Source: Burhinus oedicnemus (Eukaryota; Chordata; Aves; Charadriiformes; Burhinidae). Taken from it: 64,000 nt of DNA. Every line of letters starts with the position of its first letter. Position 1 is the first letter of the stretch. Location of the stretch: NCBI GenBank assembly GCA_008921705.1, contig VFFE01009165.1, positions 793,891 through 857,890 on the forward strand, in the 5' to 3' direction. Shown piece by piece: positions 49,101 through 63,372 of this stretch. The notes under the pieces were generated by a model. It did no database searches, was not told the DNA's origin, and worked only from the letters and a program-made list of their open reading frames with translations. A program made the translations under genes and the position numbers.

Positions 49101-50700
49101 AAATGTCCATTTCCTGCAACCTCTGCCTATTTGTCCTTAGATTAAGAATGTCTTCTAGTAGTCCAGATCTTTTACTGAATTTTTGGCAGGTGTCTAGGAC
49201 ATCATAGATGATGACAAAGGAATAACAGTTGTTATTGAAATCAAATGCTTTCCTGCTTTTCACTCTACTTTTGTGGGAACTGTAAGATGAAGATAGTCCT
49301 GTTTTAATGACAGCAATTCTTATGAAGTCAAGAATGAACATAAAGAGGTAGAGGGAGACTATATTTGTCATGCTTAAAGAAAATGTTTTCATGGAACTAC
49401 TCATACTGATGAGCATGTCCTTTCTTGGTTAGTTACAGCTAAAAGTTTTTACTTCCAATATGTATCTAATCTGCATGAATTTTACTGTCCTCTCTCAAGT
49501 TGTCTGGGTTTGTTAGGTACTTTCAAAGTTCCTAAATATCCTTTCAGGTTTAAACTAATTTAAATAATTGGGTGACGTCTGAAAAATTTTTATCATTTCT
49601 CTTTTCACTCAGTACTTCAAGGTTTTTAGTAAGTACATTAAGCCATGGCCTCATGTGAGTCTTGGAGGACTCTAACTATTACACAGCTTTGAAGATGACA
49701 GTTTGGTTTTCTACAAAACAAGAAAAACTTAATTTTTACAATAACGGCCTCTTAATTTATGATCATTGTGAAGCAGCATTTACTGAAATCAAGTAAATGT
49801 CCTTATTGGACACAACTGATTGCACACAATCAATAGAAATGAAATCCTGAGTAACAGTATTTATTGCTTTATTGATAATGTAGCAGGTTTTATCAGTTTC
49901 TAGATCAGTTTATATTTTACAGGCTGTATTTCTGAAAATCTAATACATCAATAATTAATAGCATGTGTGAATAAAGTTTTGCTTGGCTTAACATAACTGA
50001 GTTGCGTTTTCTGTCTTCTGCTCATGCATAGCTCTATTTTACAGTGAAAAAAGAACAAAACCTTGGTGTAGAACTGTAATTATTACCATGCATTCTGTGC
50101 AGTCATTGTGGTCCTTGAAATGTTAAGAAACAAGAGTGTTCAGGACTCCGGGACCGATAGAAAAATAGAAGATTAAAGATCAGACTGCCCAAAGGTACAG
50201 TTCTGTTGAACAATTGTGGACAGAAGCATTCTTCATGCGCCATTTTCAGACATTAAGATTTCTTACAATTTCTCTGTTGTCCTGCACTGATGAACAAACT
50301 CTTTTTGTTTAATATAAAATTGCACAAAATAAAGTGAAACACTTAACTTTAAAGGGTATTTGATCTACATCCATTTAGACTGCGACAGGGAGCAATGTGG
50401 GAAGGAAGAGAGCAACAATTGACTCATAATTCAGAAAAATGCAGGAAATAGTGAAAAACAATAGAGAAAGACTCTAATAAAAGCAAATAACATGAAAAGG
50501 GAGAGAAACTAAATGGTAATGCCATTCTGGGGCAGCAAATCTATCCAATTCATCCATCTAATCAGAAGAAGAAATGTATCTCTAAGGCCAAATACAAATT
50601 TTCAGGACCCTGTCCCAAAATATCCCAGTCTATGTAAGATTTAGGCTATTTATTAGCTTAACATATTTAAAAGGCAAAAGGCAGCAACAAACAGTAATGT
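46130..50700. other. AT-rich unique sequence
   Basis: No named gene was seen. It contains the A/G-rich stretch 47747-47885 and a short GT run near 47989-48004. A 108-codon minus frame (49090-49416) has an acceptor-like TCATCTTACAG inside it and a charged C-terminus (LEDILNLRTNRQRLQEMDI), and a 92-codon plus frame lies at 48305-48583. Neither matches a family I know, and both are within chance expectation. Confidence 0.45.
47747..47885 (+). repeat. A/G-rich low-complexity stretch
   Basis: About 140 bp dominated by GAAA and AAAG words with few pyrimidines. Simple low-complexity DNA. Confidence 0.65.
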
Positions 50701-50706
50701 CCATTG

Positions 50707-51232
50707 TGTTGGGTTGACTCCAGCCAGCAGCTATGCGCTGCCACCCAGTCTCTTGCTCACTCCTCCCACAGGGGGATGGGGTAGAGAATCAGAAGAGCAA
50801 ATCTCAGAACTGGTGGGTTGAGATAAAGACAGATTACTAGGTGAAGCAAAGCTGTGCGTACAAGCAAAGCAAATGGAAGAACTCATTCACTGTTTCCCGT
50901 TGGCAGGCAGATGTCTAGCCACCTCCTGGAAATCATGGCCTCAGCATACCTCATGGTTACCTGGGAAGACAAACCCCATAACCATGAACATCCCTCCTTC
51001 CTCCTTCTTTCCCCCAGCTTCTGTTGCTGAGCACAATGCCGTATACAACAGAATATACCTTTAGTGGGAAAAAGAAAAAAAAAAAAAGAAAACCTCAACA
51101 ACATGCAGATACTGTTTAGCAATAGCTAAAACACGGATATATTGTCAACACTGTTTTAGCCACAAATCCAAAGCATAGCATCCTTAGAGCTGCTCTGAGG
51201 AAAATTAACTCCACCCCAGTAGACCCAGTACA
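50707..51232 (+). mobile_element. solo LTR of an endogenous retrovirus, internally rearranged
   Basis: It begins TGTTGGGTTGACTCC and ends CCCAGTACA, so it has the TG...CA ends of an LTR. Inside it carries blocks I associate with a bird LTR family: CAGGGGGATGGGGTAGAGAA, GTGGGTTGAGATAAAGACAG, GTTACCTGGGAAGACAAACC, CTCCTTCTTTCCCCCAGCTT and, at the 3' side, GCAATAGCTAAAACA, ACTGTTTTAGCCACAAATCC and GAGGAAAATTAACTCCACCC. In related copies a block of roughly 80-100 bp lies between the CCTTTAGT region and CTCAACAACATGCAG. Here an A-rich run (51069-51094) replaces it. No gag, pol or env remains, so it is a solo LTR from recombination. The 5-bp flanks (CATTG, CCTAT) do not match. The family name is not asserted. 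Confidence 0.85.
50873..51122. other. spurious frames inside the LTR
   Basis: A 63-codon plus frame (50873-51064) and a 79-codon minus frame (50883-51122) fall wholly within the noncoding solo LTR and should not be annotated as proteins. Confidence 0.8.
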
Positions 51233-53330
51233 CCTATAGATGAGGTACAGGCCAGATGCCAGTATTCTTGTGCCTGACAAACACCCAGCACCTTCCTCCA
51301 TGAAGTGACCGGAGTCAATGAAAGAAATGTGAATAATTTATGTATTCACTTCTCCATTGATTCAGACATAGCAGATGTTGTAACTGCTTATCCAGTTAGT
51401 GGGTTGCTTAAGTACCAGAGTTAACAAAATAGTAGCATTATGCTAGTTTAGAATAGTTAGCATCTGTTTAAGAGACATGATCTTCTAATAATATAAGACC
51501 CTTGTAAAAGCTCAGAAGAAAATACGTTCAGTGGATATGATCTGAATCTATAAGCTTGAGCTGCAAGTGCAATATAGGACTTCAGTACAACATATGAAAA
51601 TACAATAAAAAATGAAGAAAACAGATTATGTCATGTCCTATTTAGTACATGACAGTGTCACTGTGAACTATTGCCATCTATAGTTTCATTAAATCTACTG
51701 ATGCAGTGTCCGAGCTAAAACTATAAAAAAGGAAACAGTTCCCTGAGTAATGAAATGCTATTTATTAGTGTGGTCTCATTTTGTAAGGAAGATATGTGGA
51801 AAAGATGAATAGTTTAACCATGACTCATAATCAAAGAGATCATGGCTGGAATTACTGGTAATTATAATTTCTGAGAAACTCACCTCTGAGTTTGGACAAA
51901 GTGTCAAGGATTCTTGATTAGCAATCTACCACCTTTATAATGCTGTGGAAGGCACAGGAAGTAAAGAGGGCAGTCAAATCAACCTTCATTAATCTTGTAT
52001 GCTTAAGCTTACAGCTCTTATATAAATAGAATATTAAGATAAATTACTAAGAGTCAGTGTACTGCCAGAAAAACACTCTCAGCCTCTTTTGTTGGCAGAC
52101 AGCTTTGACAGTGTTTTAATCCATATTAACTGTCTGTGTTATATTGTAAGTTTATGTCCCTCAAGCAGATGGCACTCCAGTTATTCATATTTGTAATAAA
52201 CTTCCCCCTCCCTTAAGAGAAAGCTAATGTGAGATAAATTTTAAACACCAAGGAAATATTTTAAAATTGCCTTCAGTGGTGAGCTAACTGTGGAGGACTT
52301 CTTAGCCCCTCTACCTACATCCTTGTGGAAACTGCAAGAAACTCTTTAGGTCAGTTTTTATGACATATTATTTCCTCATTATATCATCAGCTGTGTTTTC
52401 ATTAAGCTTGAGACAGATACATCCAGCTGCACAAATCACAGTCTCCATCAGATATAATTAGATTTAGACCAAAAAAGAAGGAAGATATTGTAATTCAAAA
52501 TGTCTTTCCTAATTGGGATAAGTGTCTCAGAAAATATCCAGAGATCAGATTCAAAAGTTGTTTTAAACTTACTTATTTTGCATCCTAAATGCTCACAGGT
52601 CTTAGGGAGCAGTAGCAAGAAATATTTTAGATCCAGCAGCACTGAATTCAAACCTGAATTTAAAAATAACATGCATCTGCAAATACTCTTAAAGGAAGTG
52701 TGATTTACTTCTGAGGGCAAGGTTTTCATATACATCCTGTAGGACCCTACATGTTGGTTCCTTATGGACACCAAAACTCAGTTTTTGAGGACTGTCATGG
52801 TTATATTTTTGCCTTGCAAAATTAGTTTCTGAGATGTGATGATGTGTGTAAATCTTTCACTGCTAAAGTAAATGTTGCAGAAAACTGAAATGTGAGATCT
52901 GGGTTTAAACAGCACAGCCGAACCGAGGCAAATAGTGTCTGGTTCCAGGGGCATTTTCTGCTAGAGCTTAAAAGTTACGATGAATAAGACTTTTGCATCA
53001 GAAATATTAAAACCCTATGGTCCTCACTGATGAAGGGTGCTATAAGATATAAAGGACCGAGGAGCCTGTGCCATACTGGAACAACATTTAGCTATAGATC
53101 ATTCTTATACAGAGTCTCCTTGTTCCAGGTGGAACTGATTTATAAGGGGCAGGAGATGCCAATTTCCTTAAGCACAGGGAATATTCACAGAAGTTTTCTT
53201 TTGGATTTTTTTAACCAATACATTAAAAATGAAGACTAAAAAATGCATTCAAAAATGTCTGTGATAGAGAAGAAAATTACCCCAATTTGTGCATCAGTTT
53301 GTGGAAGTTCACCACAGGTCACCTCCTAAA

Positions 53331-53348
53331 GAGGAGGTAAGGAGGTCT
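53331..53348. repeat. 7-bp inverted repeat
   Basis: ACCTCCT and AGGAGGT are separated by AAAG. A further GGAGGT copy follows at 53351. A small stem-loop, probably without function. Confidence 0.6.
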
Positions 53349-56300
53349 TTGACTTGGTCTAAACCTCTGTGATAATCTGTTCACAGAGCAAAACTGTGCT
53401 CGTGTAAACAGGTCTGTCAGCGTGCAAATTTTGGTGAAAAATCCATGAAACTGATTATGTAATTTTTGCCATTAGCCCACAGCTACTGGCCACAGTAAAT
53501 GCCATTAATTCCCATCATCTAATAACACAGAAAAGAAGGATGTGTATGCCATGTTGATCTTCCTTATGCTAACTTTTGCCACTTATGTGCTAAATGACAA
53601 AGAACATCCATAACCCTCTCTGATTTATGACATAGAAAGCTCTTCTGCAGATTTACTCTCTAGAAAACAGACAACAGGCTAGTTAACCTCCTAATTGGCC
53701 TCTGAAGCACAGAGCTATTTTTTAGCAAAAAAAGTATACTACTGCATCTAATATTGTGTAAGTATTTACACAATGTAACTCTCAGTCTCCTATCAGGACA
53801 TTGAAGTACACACAGTTACTAATCTAGTCTCAGGTAAGTCTGAGTTGCTTTGTCTGAAAAAGTAACTAATCCCAAATTTAAAAGGTATTTGCTCAAATTT
53901 GAAATTAAATCATTATGTTTAAAGGCCAGATTCTCAGCAAACATAAATGAAGCACAAACTTATACAAGGTGACAACCAGACTTCTGCTGTTAAGCTTTGG
54001 CACCTGACATTAGAAATACTTGATATATTTTCCTTTACTACAATGCAATTATTTTAAGCAGTGTAGATCATTGAAATCATTTCCACAGTATTATACTTAT
54101 TAAAAATACCAAGAACAATCATTCATCTTATTAATCATCTTTCTTGCTGACATAATAAGGAGCTATAGTACAATATGTTTAAGCACAGAAAAACTAATTT
54201 AATCAATGCATGAATTGTATTCACTGAATGGTAGTGGATCCGTCAGTCTTATCATGAGTGTTTTTCATTGTTATTTCCCTGGTTGTTTTAATGTACATGT
54301 TCTTCTAGTGTGTGTACTAGATAGATACCAAATTCACTTGGTATTCCTGACACTAGTAGTCACGTGCCATTTGGACCACATTGGTCATTTTCTTCCTGAG
54401 TCTTGCAGAAATCTTAAGCAGCAAACATTTCAGCCTATTTTAATCATTCTCATCTTCAGCAACCTCTACTAGATCATAGTAATTGTTATTTCTGATAATG
54501 ACTAGTAAGTGGTATAACAGGCCTACGAGATGTCAGGGACACCTCAAGTTCAGCATTACCACGTTTTTTTCTCTAGTGTGAGCAGTTCCTAAAAACCAAT
54601 ATTATGTCAAGTGTGACCACTGTGCAATAACTGGGAATTCTTGCATACTGCTTTTCCCCTAAGGCATTTACAGGACTTTACAGTCTTACATAATCTTAGC
54701 AGGTTAACATTTTACCTTTTTATTTTGAAGGCCAGTTCACAGAAGCTTGCAGTTTCCTCTCAAATTGACTTTGGTTGATCAAGAACACCCTGAGGAAGAC
54801 AGAGCTAAAAAAAAAATAAATTGAACTGTCCTGGTTTTTAGTGCAACTGTCAAACTTTGTACTTTTCAGAATTCAAATGCTCTGTGCAATGATCACTCAG
54901 GACAGACACTTTGAACATTGTGAAAAGTAGGGACAGTATTTTCTTCAGTTGGGAAGATTTTTCTAAACAGCATGGATCCTCTGCAGTTTCAGATGCAAAG
55001 CCTGTTCTCTTCTACTACTTACACCAAGAATAACAGTTGTTTATGTCCTATATGATTCCAGTAGGTTGAAATTTAGTATACATTTCAGAAGCATTTCTCG
55101 TTTTGTTCATCATCACAGTTTCCAAAATAAAATTCTCCAGCTTGACTGATATGTTTTCATTGCACTTTGGGGTTTTGGTTTTTTTTACAAACTATGTACA
55201 CGTAAGATGGTCAGATTTATCTTAGTTGTACACATTCAGAATCAAAACATTTTAAAAGTGTTTTTTCCAACAAGGGCATATTATATATTATTACAGGATA
55301 TCATATTAATATAAGTTATGGAACTATGTAATGTTGCATTTTGTCTAGTGGTAGAAAATAATTAAGCTATAAATACATGTTTAGATTATATTAAGTGGCA
55401 TATTTTCCAGTTGATGCACAGGAAATTAGCTGTAAAAGTCCTATTAGTGTTAAGTGGAAGCTGTATTACTAAATCTGTTTGCATCACTCTAAAGGTTTAC
55501 CACTTAAGTTAGGAGTAGTCAGGAAATTCAATGAGAGGAAAATTGTACCTATTTCTGCATATAGAGGTCAGAGTCAAAAAACTCAATATCTGACAATATT
55601 CATCACATTCAAGCATAATTTTTAACATCTGCTACATATGTATTACTCTGTCAGATGTAACATAATTCAACCTACCAATTCGAGGTAACAGGTAAACTGT
55701 AGATTCAAGCAACATACCATCAGCCACAAAACAAAAATCCTAGAGCTGGCAGTTTCAGGATCCAAATCTGCTTGTTATCCCCATTTCTTCTGTAAGATAG
55801 ATTTATGCAACCAGACATGGTGGATATGTCACTTTCTGTTTGCTTGTTGCCCTGTCAGACGTTATCACAAATTTTGCAAAAAATACCATCTGTGTAGAAG
55901 AGAGATCATGTAGTGGCCCAAAGCAGAACCAAATCACAAGTCTGTGCCAGAGAGCTTGCACAAGTCTGCAAGAGCAATTGTGCTTCTCATCTAAACCACG
56001 GTAAAAATCTTCACCTCCAAGCCTGCAGATAAGTCTCAACATTCCGTCCAGAAATCAAATTTTAGGAACTCCTGTAATATTTACACAGGATAGTCTATCT
56101 GTTTCACATTTCATACCAAATCTGAGTACCATATATATACATGTGTAAAGTACAAAGTGCATAGACAAAATAACCAGCTGCCAGACTGGTGGCACTGTAG
56201 TCACAGCTACATTGAACTCGGTAGGTGCAAATTTACCTTGCCTCAGCGACTACAGTTTTGAGTGTTTTCCTAGGGGAATATTTTATACGAATAATTGTCA

Positions 56301-56932
56301 TATTTCCATTAAAATAAGGAAGCCCAGAATAAAGAGTTTAGATGTAAAATATGTCATCTTGGTGATTTACTTAAAACAGCAGACCCAGATTTTTTGACTA
56401 ATTATTTTTAACAAGGCTTTAAAAATTCAATAAGAATTTTCTGTTAGAGAATGCTGACTTACCAGTACTGAAAAGCTTTACAAAAAAGGCCAGCTTAAAT
56501 GCAGTTGTTTTATCAAATATATTTCTAGAACTCCTACACAGTTGAAATATTCAGTTTAACATTTTCAAACTGAAAAAGTCCTGTTTTCTCATTCCAAATC
56601 CACTTTTATTTTAGAACTCCTAAGTTTAAAAACAAAAAAGATGTGAAAATATGACTTCTTTAAAACGCATTACTGATATTTTTTGCATTATCACCATGTA
56701 ATCACTGTGTCTACACTGTGAAAACAAAGAAAGACTCTTTGTTTGCAGTTGTTACATATGAGAAATCATAGTTCAGGTGCAAATCACAGGTGCAGAATTT
56801 GTTTATTGACTGTAATGAACCCACAATCATATCTGTCCTCCAATCCCAGTGTCCACACAAATGGGTTACAGCACTCTGTCTTGACATCTACAAGTTTTCC
56901 ATGTTTTATTTCCAGGTCTTTTTTAAATAATC

Positions 56933-56946
56933 TTTTTTTTTTTTTT
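56933..56946 (+). repeat. T14 homopolymer
   Basis: Fourteen T followed by GTCTAATT. Simple tract; the plus frame 56743-56952 ends in a poly-Phe artefact because of it. Confidence 0.8.
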
Positions 56947-59900
56947 GTCTAATTAAGCATTACAGTACACCCATTCTTCTTCATTTTGCTTTTCGTTCTA
57001 CTTAAGTGCATGGGTTTGTATGAGCTGACTCAATTCAGTGAAAGGATATCCATTTACTTTAACAGATACTAAATCAGATCCTAAATCTAAGGGGTTCTAC
57101 TAATGATGTAAGAACGGTTAAAGTAGAAAGATATTGAGATACTTGTTTCTCTAGTATTCCAATATGCTATAAGCGGTCTAGTATTTATTTGTTAGCTTTA
57201 TCTGATATCAAACAGGACATCTGTTGGTTCCATCATCCAATGGAAGAAATCTTCATTCACCAGTTCTGTCACAGCTACACTAAATTCTTCAAAATAGTCA
57301 GCACATGCAGCAGACTCTCCACATAAATAGAGTCAATCTTTTCAGCCACATCAAGACTGACATCAATAATTATCCATACTGTGAAAAAAACCACATCCAC
57401 TTAAGTTTTTTTCTTTTTCTGTCTTTTTTTCTGAGATACTGGCTAGGAAAATTTTAACACCCAAACAGCATGTCCAGAAAATTATTATGACAGAAAAAAA
57501 TTCCATTATATGCTTGTGTTGTATAAAACATATAAATACTTCATATGTTAAGGAGGTTAAGGACTATGTCCCAAAGGAAAACATCCGTTCAGTGCTGGCT
57601 GTGGAGTGCACTTGAGTAAAAAGACATCAATTATGAGTAAGACAAGAAAATGCTGGGGGAAAGGCCTGCCATCTCTTTCATTTTGGCCCTGAACGGGAAT
57701 GTCCTTAAAATCTATCATATAGAAAAGAAGTATGAAGTAAAAAGACAACTGTGCTAAAGACCAACCAGACTGAGTTGTCATTGTTTTGCACATACGTGTG
57801 CATAGCTGTGGACTCTGTCCAGGGGAGAGGGGGAGAGCTGTTTATGGCACTACATAGGAGCGTAAGTGTTGTGAGTCATGACACCACAGCCAAGGTCTCA
57901 TGCTGAGAGCGATGGAGCAGAAAAAGGAGCAGAAGCTCCTCAGCTTTCGTTCTGGCCCTATTTCCTTATATGCAAACTCAGAACTTGGATGGATCTTATA
58001 GAAAAATACAGTTGGGTTTTAGTGACATTGTGGAAAACTCCTTTCTTCAACCTGTGGAAGAGCGCCATAAAGAATAATCTCCGATCATCCAGTTTTACGG
58101 AGGTTTTGTATGTACAGGGTATGATATAAGCGTGAGATTTCAAAATCAAAATTAAAGGAAAATGGAAAAAGAAATAAATATGTATTATACTAAAGCAAGT
58201 AAAACTCATGCAAGGAAATGCACGTCTTTTATTATTCATGTCTCTAATTGTTCTGTTATCTTGCAATGGGACTTCAAAGAGATAAAGGTCCCAAACATGA
58301 CAAACCAAATGTAATTATATGTTTCTTATCACAAGTAATGCAAATGAAGCAGAGAAGTTATCATGCCTACAAAAAAACTATTTCAAAGTCTGCTTTTAAA
58401 AATAAACTTCCTCTCAATCTACCTTTTACAAAGTAACATTTAAAATGCATAAATCAAAAATTAAACCAGTCATGGACAGGCAGCAGTATATATAACATTG
58501 GTACCATGAATAAACAGCCACAGCCCCCATTATGTGTTGCAAACCAAATAAAACTCTAGTCTTATACAGAGGAGTGCATTCAAAGTTTAGATTTTTGGTT
58601 TTCCAAAGACAGAATGGGCAGGTCTGTAACAAACTCCTAGTACAGAAGCCTGCTTTTAGTTCACTTAGGGGCTGTCAATTGTAAGGATGGAAGTCAACAG
58701 AAGCACAAGTAGGTAAGTTTCTATCATTGTCTTTAAAGAATACTGTAGATTTGTAGGAAGAAGATGTAAAAAATCTATTTCAAATAATATTTATATCTCT
58801 CTTTATTACAGATTCCATCTGGAAAAAAAGAACTTGAAGTTGCTAGCACTCCACAATGCTATGGAGCCTGCACAAATCATTAAGTCTGAATGTCACCTTG
58901 CTAGCTTCCTGTTGTGTTGAGGAATAATGATCAGGTGCTTCCTATCACTACGTTATTTGCTATTCAAATACCTTGATGTATTTTTTCTGCAGTCTAGAAA
59001 TTGCAGTAATGAAGAGACACCAGGAACTGACTCCCATTTACTGGCACAGACAGTTAAAGAAAAAAATAATAATTTCAATACCTCAAAAGACAGCTAGTGC
59101 AGGACTTGTATTCTTCCTCCCTGGATGTGTCCATTCAGCTCTAAATGCTAACTACAAGTGCCTCCCATGACACAGCTACTCTAAGCTTCATACCAGAACT
59201 GTAACCAAGTCCTTTCTGATATCCATTGATTAGTGCTGCTTGTCAGCATCTTTGATGGATATACCCTTGGAGAGAAATGCAAACATATGGCAAAAGCAGA
59301 GACGGGGCTTGGAATCACCTGCAACTCAGCACTGCTTATTTATGAACTGCTGAACGCTAGACCATTGAAAAACCTGCTCTGACACACTGGCTCATAGTAC
59401 AGTGTGCCCAGGGATGCCACTCTGCATTCCTTTCAAAATAAACAGTCTACATGTATATTTAATTATCAATTAAATTGCACAAAAAAAAAATACTGTGGGC
59501 TAAATTTTTCAGATGGGACTATCTTCTAGGAAAACAAGCAGTGTTAATTTTAGCCCTTTTATAGACAGGAATATATTTTATTGCATGTAAATACAGAAGA
59601 CAAACCTGCTGATGAATATTGATACTTACTTATGAAAATTCATAGTTTAAATGGAGCATACATAAAATAGGCACACATTTCTCATCTTATTATCTTACCA
59701 TAAAATTCTTCCTTTCTGGGTTCTGCAACACAGGGGAATTTCAAGCTTCAGGATTTGGCGTACAGGAACCTCTTAGAAATTCCATCTCCTGAAACATCTC
59801 CTACTGGAAAATTGTGTCCTGTGATAAACTGCAGACAGGAATATTTCTCATTTCTTATGGCAGCCTCTATTAATGTAAAGTTTGTCTCCCCTTCAAGTAA

Positions 59901-60547
59901 AATGTTTGTTAGCGTATGAAAAAGTATTTTGCCACTGTAGCTTTTCAAGGTTTTTCTACAATCCAAGCTTTTAAAAATAAGATTTAGTTTTATGATTCCC
60001 TTGTAAAATTGCTTAACAGGCTGAAGAAAATATTTATTCTTGAATAATTATTCTACTTAGAATCTTGCCATACATTCTTCTTTGTGAAGAATTATTCAGA
60101 CAAGCCAGCTATACAAACTGCCAGAATAAATGGTGTGTATTTTTTGTGAGAAAGACTTGGACAGTAAACGTACTTCATTCTTTTTAAAGCTAAGGGGAAG
60201 TTTACATTTAACAAGTAAATATGAAGCCTATAAAACTTCAGGTTTGAAAACTGATGGAGGATATATGTTTCTGGACCCTACTCTGGGAGTTTAAAATTAT
60301 GCACATGATTAAAAATAATACTGCAAACAGTAACAAGAACCATAGTGCTTTTCTTTCCATAGCACACGTAGTGTGTGACCAATCCCACAGTTGCTGGTGA
60401 TTTCTCATTCAAAAAAATCCTCCCCTGTGTGAGGCTTACTGAGAAAGATTTAAAATTGATGGCATGCTGTGAAAATGTTAGTTTGTATGTCATACATAGT
60501 GTTATGCCAGTTGTAAATCCATTTTATTTTTGTGTGATTTTGGCAGT

Positions 60548-60761
60548 TGAGAAATGTTCTGGCTCAACAACACTAAAGCCACAACTAGCCTACATTTATC
60601 TCCACCATGGGGAGGCAGAGCACGAACCTTTTCATTCTGCCCTACTTCCTTTATGCCTCATGTCACCTTCAATGAAATGAATCTCAGCTGTAGAACAACC
60701 CTCTGTGATGTGGCAGAAGATAACCCCATCTCCAAGCGCTGATGCTAAAAACAACAGAAAA
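60548..60761 (+). other. exon-like segment, plus strand, unidentified
   Basis: A T-rich tract ending TGTGATTTTGGCAG precedes 60548, and AAAAG|GTATAA follows 60761. This gives a 214-nt segment with both splice signals. One frame stays open for about 62 codons (from ATG 60554 to a stop 60740-60742), another for 44. Neither peptide resembles a known family. The frames disagree with a simple coding exon, so if real it would more likely be an exon of a noncoding RNA. Confidence 0.15.
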
Positions 60762-63372
60762 GGTATAAACACTATTTTCATGTTGAAAGCAACCTTTCAC
60801 AAAGGTTTGTGGATTGAAGGAAATCTTTCCACTGACAACAAAGGACCATTCTGCTCGAAGGAGGTATTGGTCAGACTTCAGGTGGAAGCAACTTTATAAT
60901 ATGACCGATAGTGCACTCAGTTTGAGGACTTTAAGGATTCTGATTTTCAGAAACTTTAAAGTACCCACTATTTCTGAGCCCTCAATATGTTTTAAAACCT
61001 CTACTCACTTCAAAAAAAAATCATTTTCACAATTGCTTCCCGCAAAAAAAAATTAAAAATTTAATAATCTTTAAAGAAAATGATATTTATTTTATTAAGT
61101 AAAATAGATATTTAAAAATGAGTTTTCATTCAAGCAACTAATCTTTTTAAACTTTTATCTATCTTATCTTTAATGAAGGTTTACATCTGGCACTTTCTCT
61201 GTGAAGCTGCTGGGATTTATGACAGTACCGTTTTCTTAAAATCTCACCCTTCACATTTTCTGAGTTGCCTATATCGAAGTTATTTTGAACTTAATTTGCA
61301 TGAAGTTCTTCTGTTTGTTTTCAACTTCTGTGCCTTCAAGGTTGTCCAAATAGCTTTTTATCCCGTATGTATCAATTTTATGACAATTTAAGAGAGGAGC
61401 ATAGAAAGCTATAACTACTCTGTGTCTGGTCCCTGTTGCCAGTAATACATCTCATTTTCATATCTACGGTGCATATCCCAGCTGTTTGTATGCTCAATAT
61501 TATAGTGAGAACTAGCCATATGACCTTCCTCCCTACACGCATCTTCCCATGCAGACAAAGTCCAGTCACGTGTCCCTGATAAAAGACGTGATGTGTCCTA
61601 ACCAGTGCTTTGTATGAAGCCTTCATATGTAGGATTCATGTTAGTTAAGCTGTAGCAAGCAGCAGAACATCAGAATAGAAGTTAACCAAGGGATCTCCTT
61701 AATCCAGTCCTCTATGACCACAGGCAACTGTATTATGTAGTCTTGCCATAACCATTTTGTCTTAGTTCTACATATTATAAAATAGTAAAGTATCTAAATA
61801 CATACCCATAGATGCCTAGCAGTTGGGAAACTGTGGGCAGGCAAAATGAAAAAAAACCAAACCAGAATTATTTTACTTAAAATACAGGAAGACATTTGGT
61901 TTGTTAATGAGGTATAACATACTGATTTCTTGGACCAGAAATACTTTAAGGTTCACAAGGATGTTTTGATATTATTTGAGAATTGTAATTTAAGTGGTTT
62001 GTCACACTGAGCAATTTTGTAAAATACTTGTAAGATAACTAAGATCATAACAACTTGCAAGTATAAGTGTAATAGATATTTAATCAGGGGCATAAAACAT
62101 AATGTAACAGGAAATATTCATTAATTAGATGCTTTAAGTCATAAAGAGGAACATTTAAGAAAAAGTTTTAAGAAGCTTTTTTCCCAAGATATCACCTTTT
62201 ACATCTAACAGCTATCTTGTTTATCCATATCAAGAAGGTTGTGAGTATTCAAGAAAAAACAGATAGCTATCAAACATTTGCTTATATGATTTTAATGGGC
62301 AATGGTGACACTTCCCTCCTGTTTTTTGTTTAAGTCAACCTTAGGTTTTCAGCAATAGCTCATGGCTGAATTGAGCAAAGATATTACATCTTATCTAATC
62401 TCAGTCTAATTTGATGGTCAACACCATTAGATGTGAAATCATTACTTGACTATCCACTAGCTTGAAGGAAAGGATGACAGCTTTAATTTTTGCTGCATAC
62501 TAATGGCAGTAGAAGGTAAGGACTGGGAATAAGAAGATAAACATAATGGGGGTAGTTTTACAAACACATTCAACTCTGATGCAGAATAAACATCTATTTG
62601 CATTGATGTAAATGCTGTTGGTATATACCACGATGGAAAACCTGTTACATTATTGTACTGCTTACCAAAAGAAAAAAATAAAAACCTGTCACCTGACATG
62701 TGGTGAGTGAAAAGTTTCCTTTGATACAATTATAGATGATTTTATTAAATTGCAATGATAGTCTCTGACAGAGAAAGCTATACCACTCCTCCCTGTACAT
62801 GGACTTAAAATAGTATTTCTATAATATATGCGGCATTAGGTCTTTGCCAATGACTAATTCTTCACAGAAAAAGTCAAATACTAAAAATCAAATCAAGCTA
62901 TTTTCTAGATTAGCTAACTAATTTCTTTTCCAAAATTTTCAGCAAAATCACTTTTAACTAAAAACATGCAGGTATTTTAACTAGCTTTATAAATGAAAAG
63001 GAGGTGTCAGAGCCTTTTTTGACTTTTTCTCTTTCCTCCTTTTTCACACCTCCAGTAATGAGAGAGGCTCACCCTGATATGAAAGACAGATTAATTCAGA
63101 GCAGCAGTTCAAAACCACGTTAATACAACTGCCAGGGTGTGGGTCTGTGATTCCCAAGCTATGGCTCACAGGCAGTACCTTGCCCACAAGACCCTCTCAG
63201 GTTGCTTCTACCTTTCACTTTCCATAGCTATGTCATCTTATAGGCTAACTGGAAAAGCAACATGTGATGTTGCTCACAGCATCTTATTAGAGTGGAAAAG
63301 CTGGAGATTACTGCTTGGAGTATCAGGTTTCATTCAAGTTACTGAAACAACAAAACCCAGATAATGTTAATT

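Larger units (their letters stand above)
51233..63372. other. AT-rich unique sequence
   Basis: Twelve kilobases without a recognised transposon or named gene. Items seen are a 7-bp inverted repeat at 53331-53348, a T14 run at 56933-56946, an 8-bp AT inverted repeat at 59457-59475 and an exon-like segment 60548-60761. Frames at 52448-52774, 57958-58308 (minus) and 60375-60680 (plus) lack motifs. Confidence 0.45.

Noticed and set aside
49090..49416. 108-codon minus frame with charged C-terminus
   Set aside because: Reads plausibly but has no homology cue; an internal acceptor would leave only a short exon without a donor.
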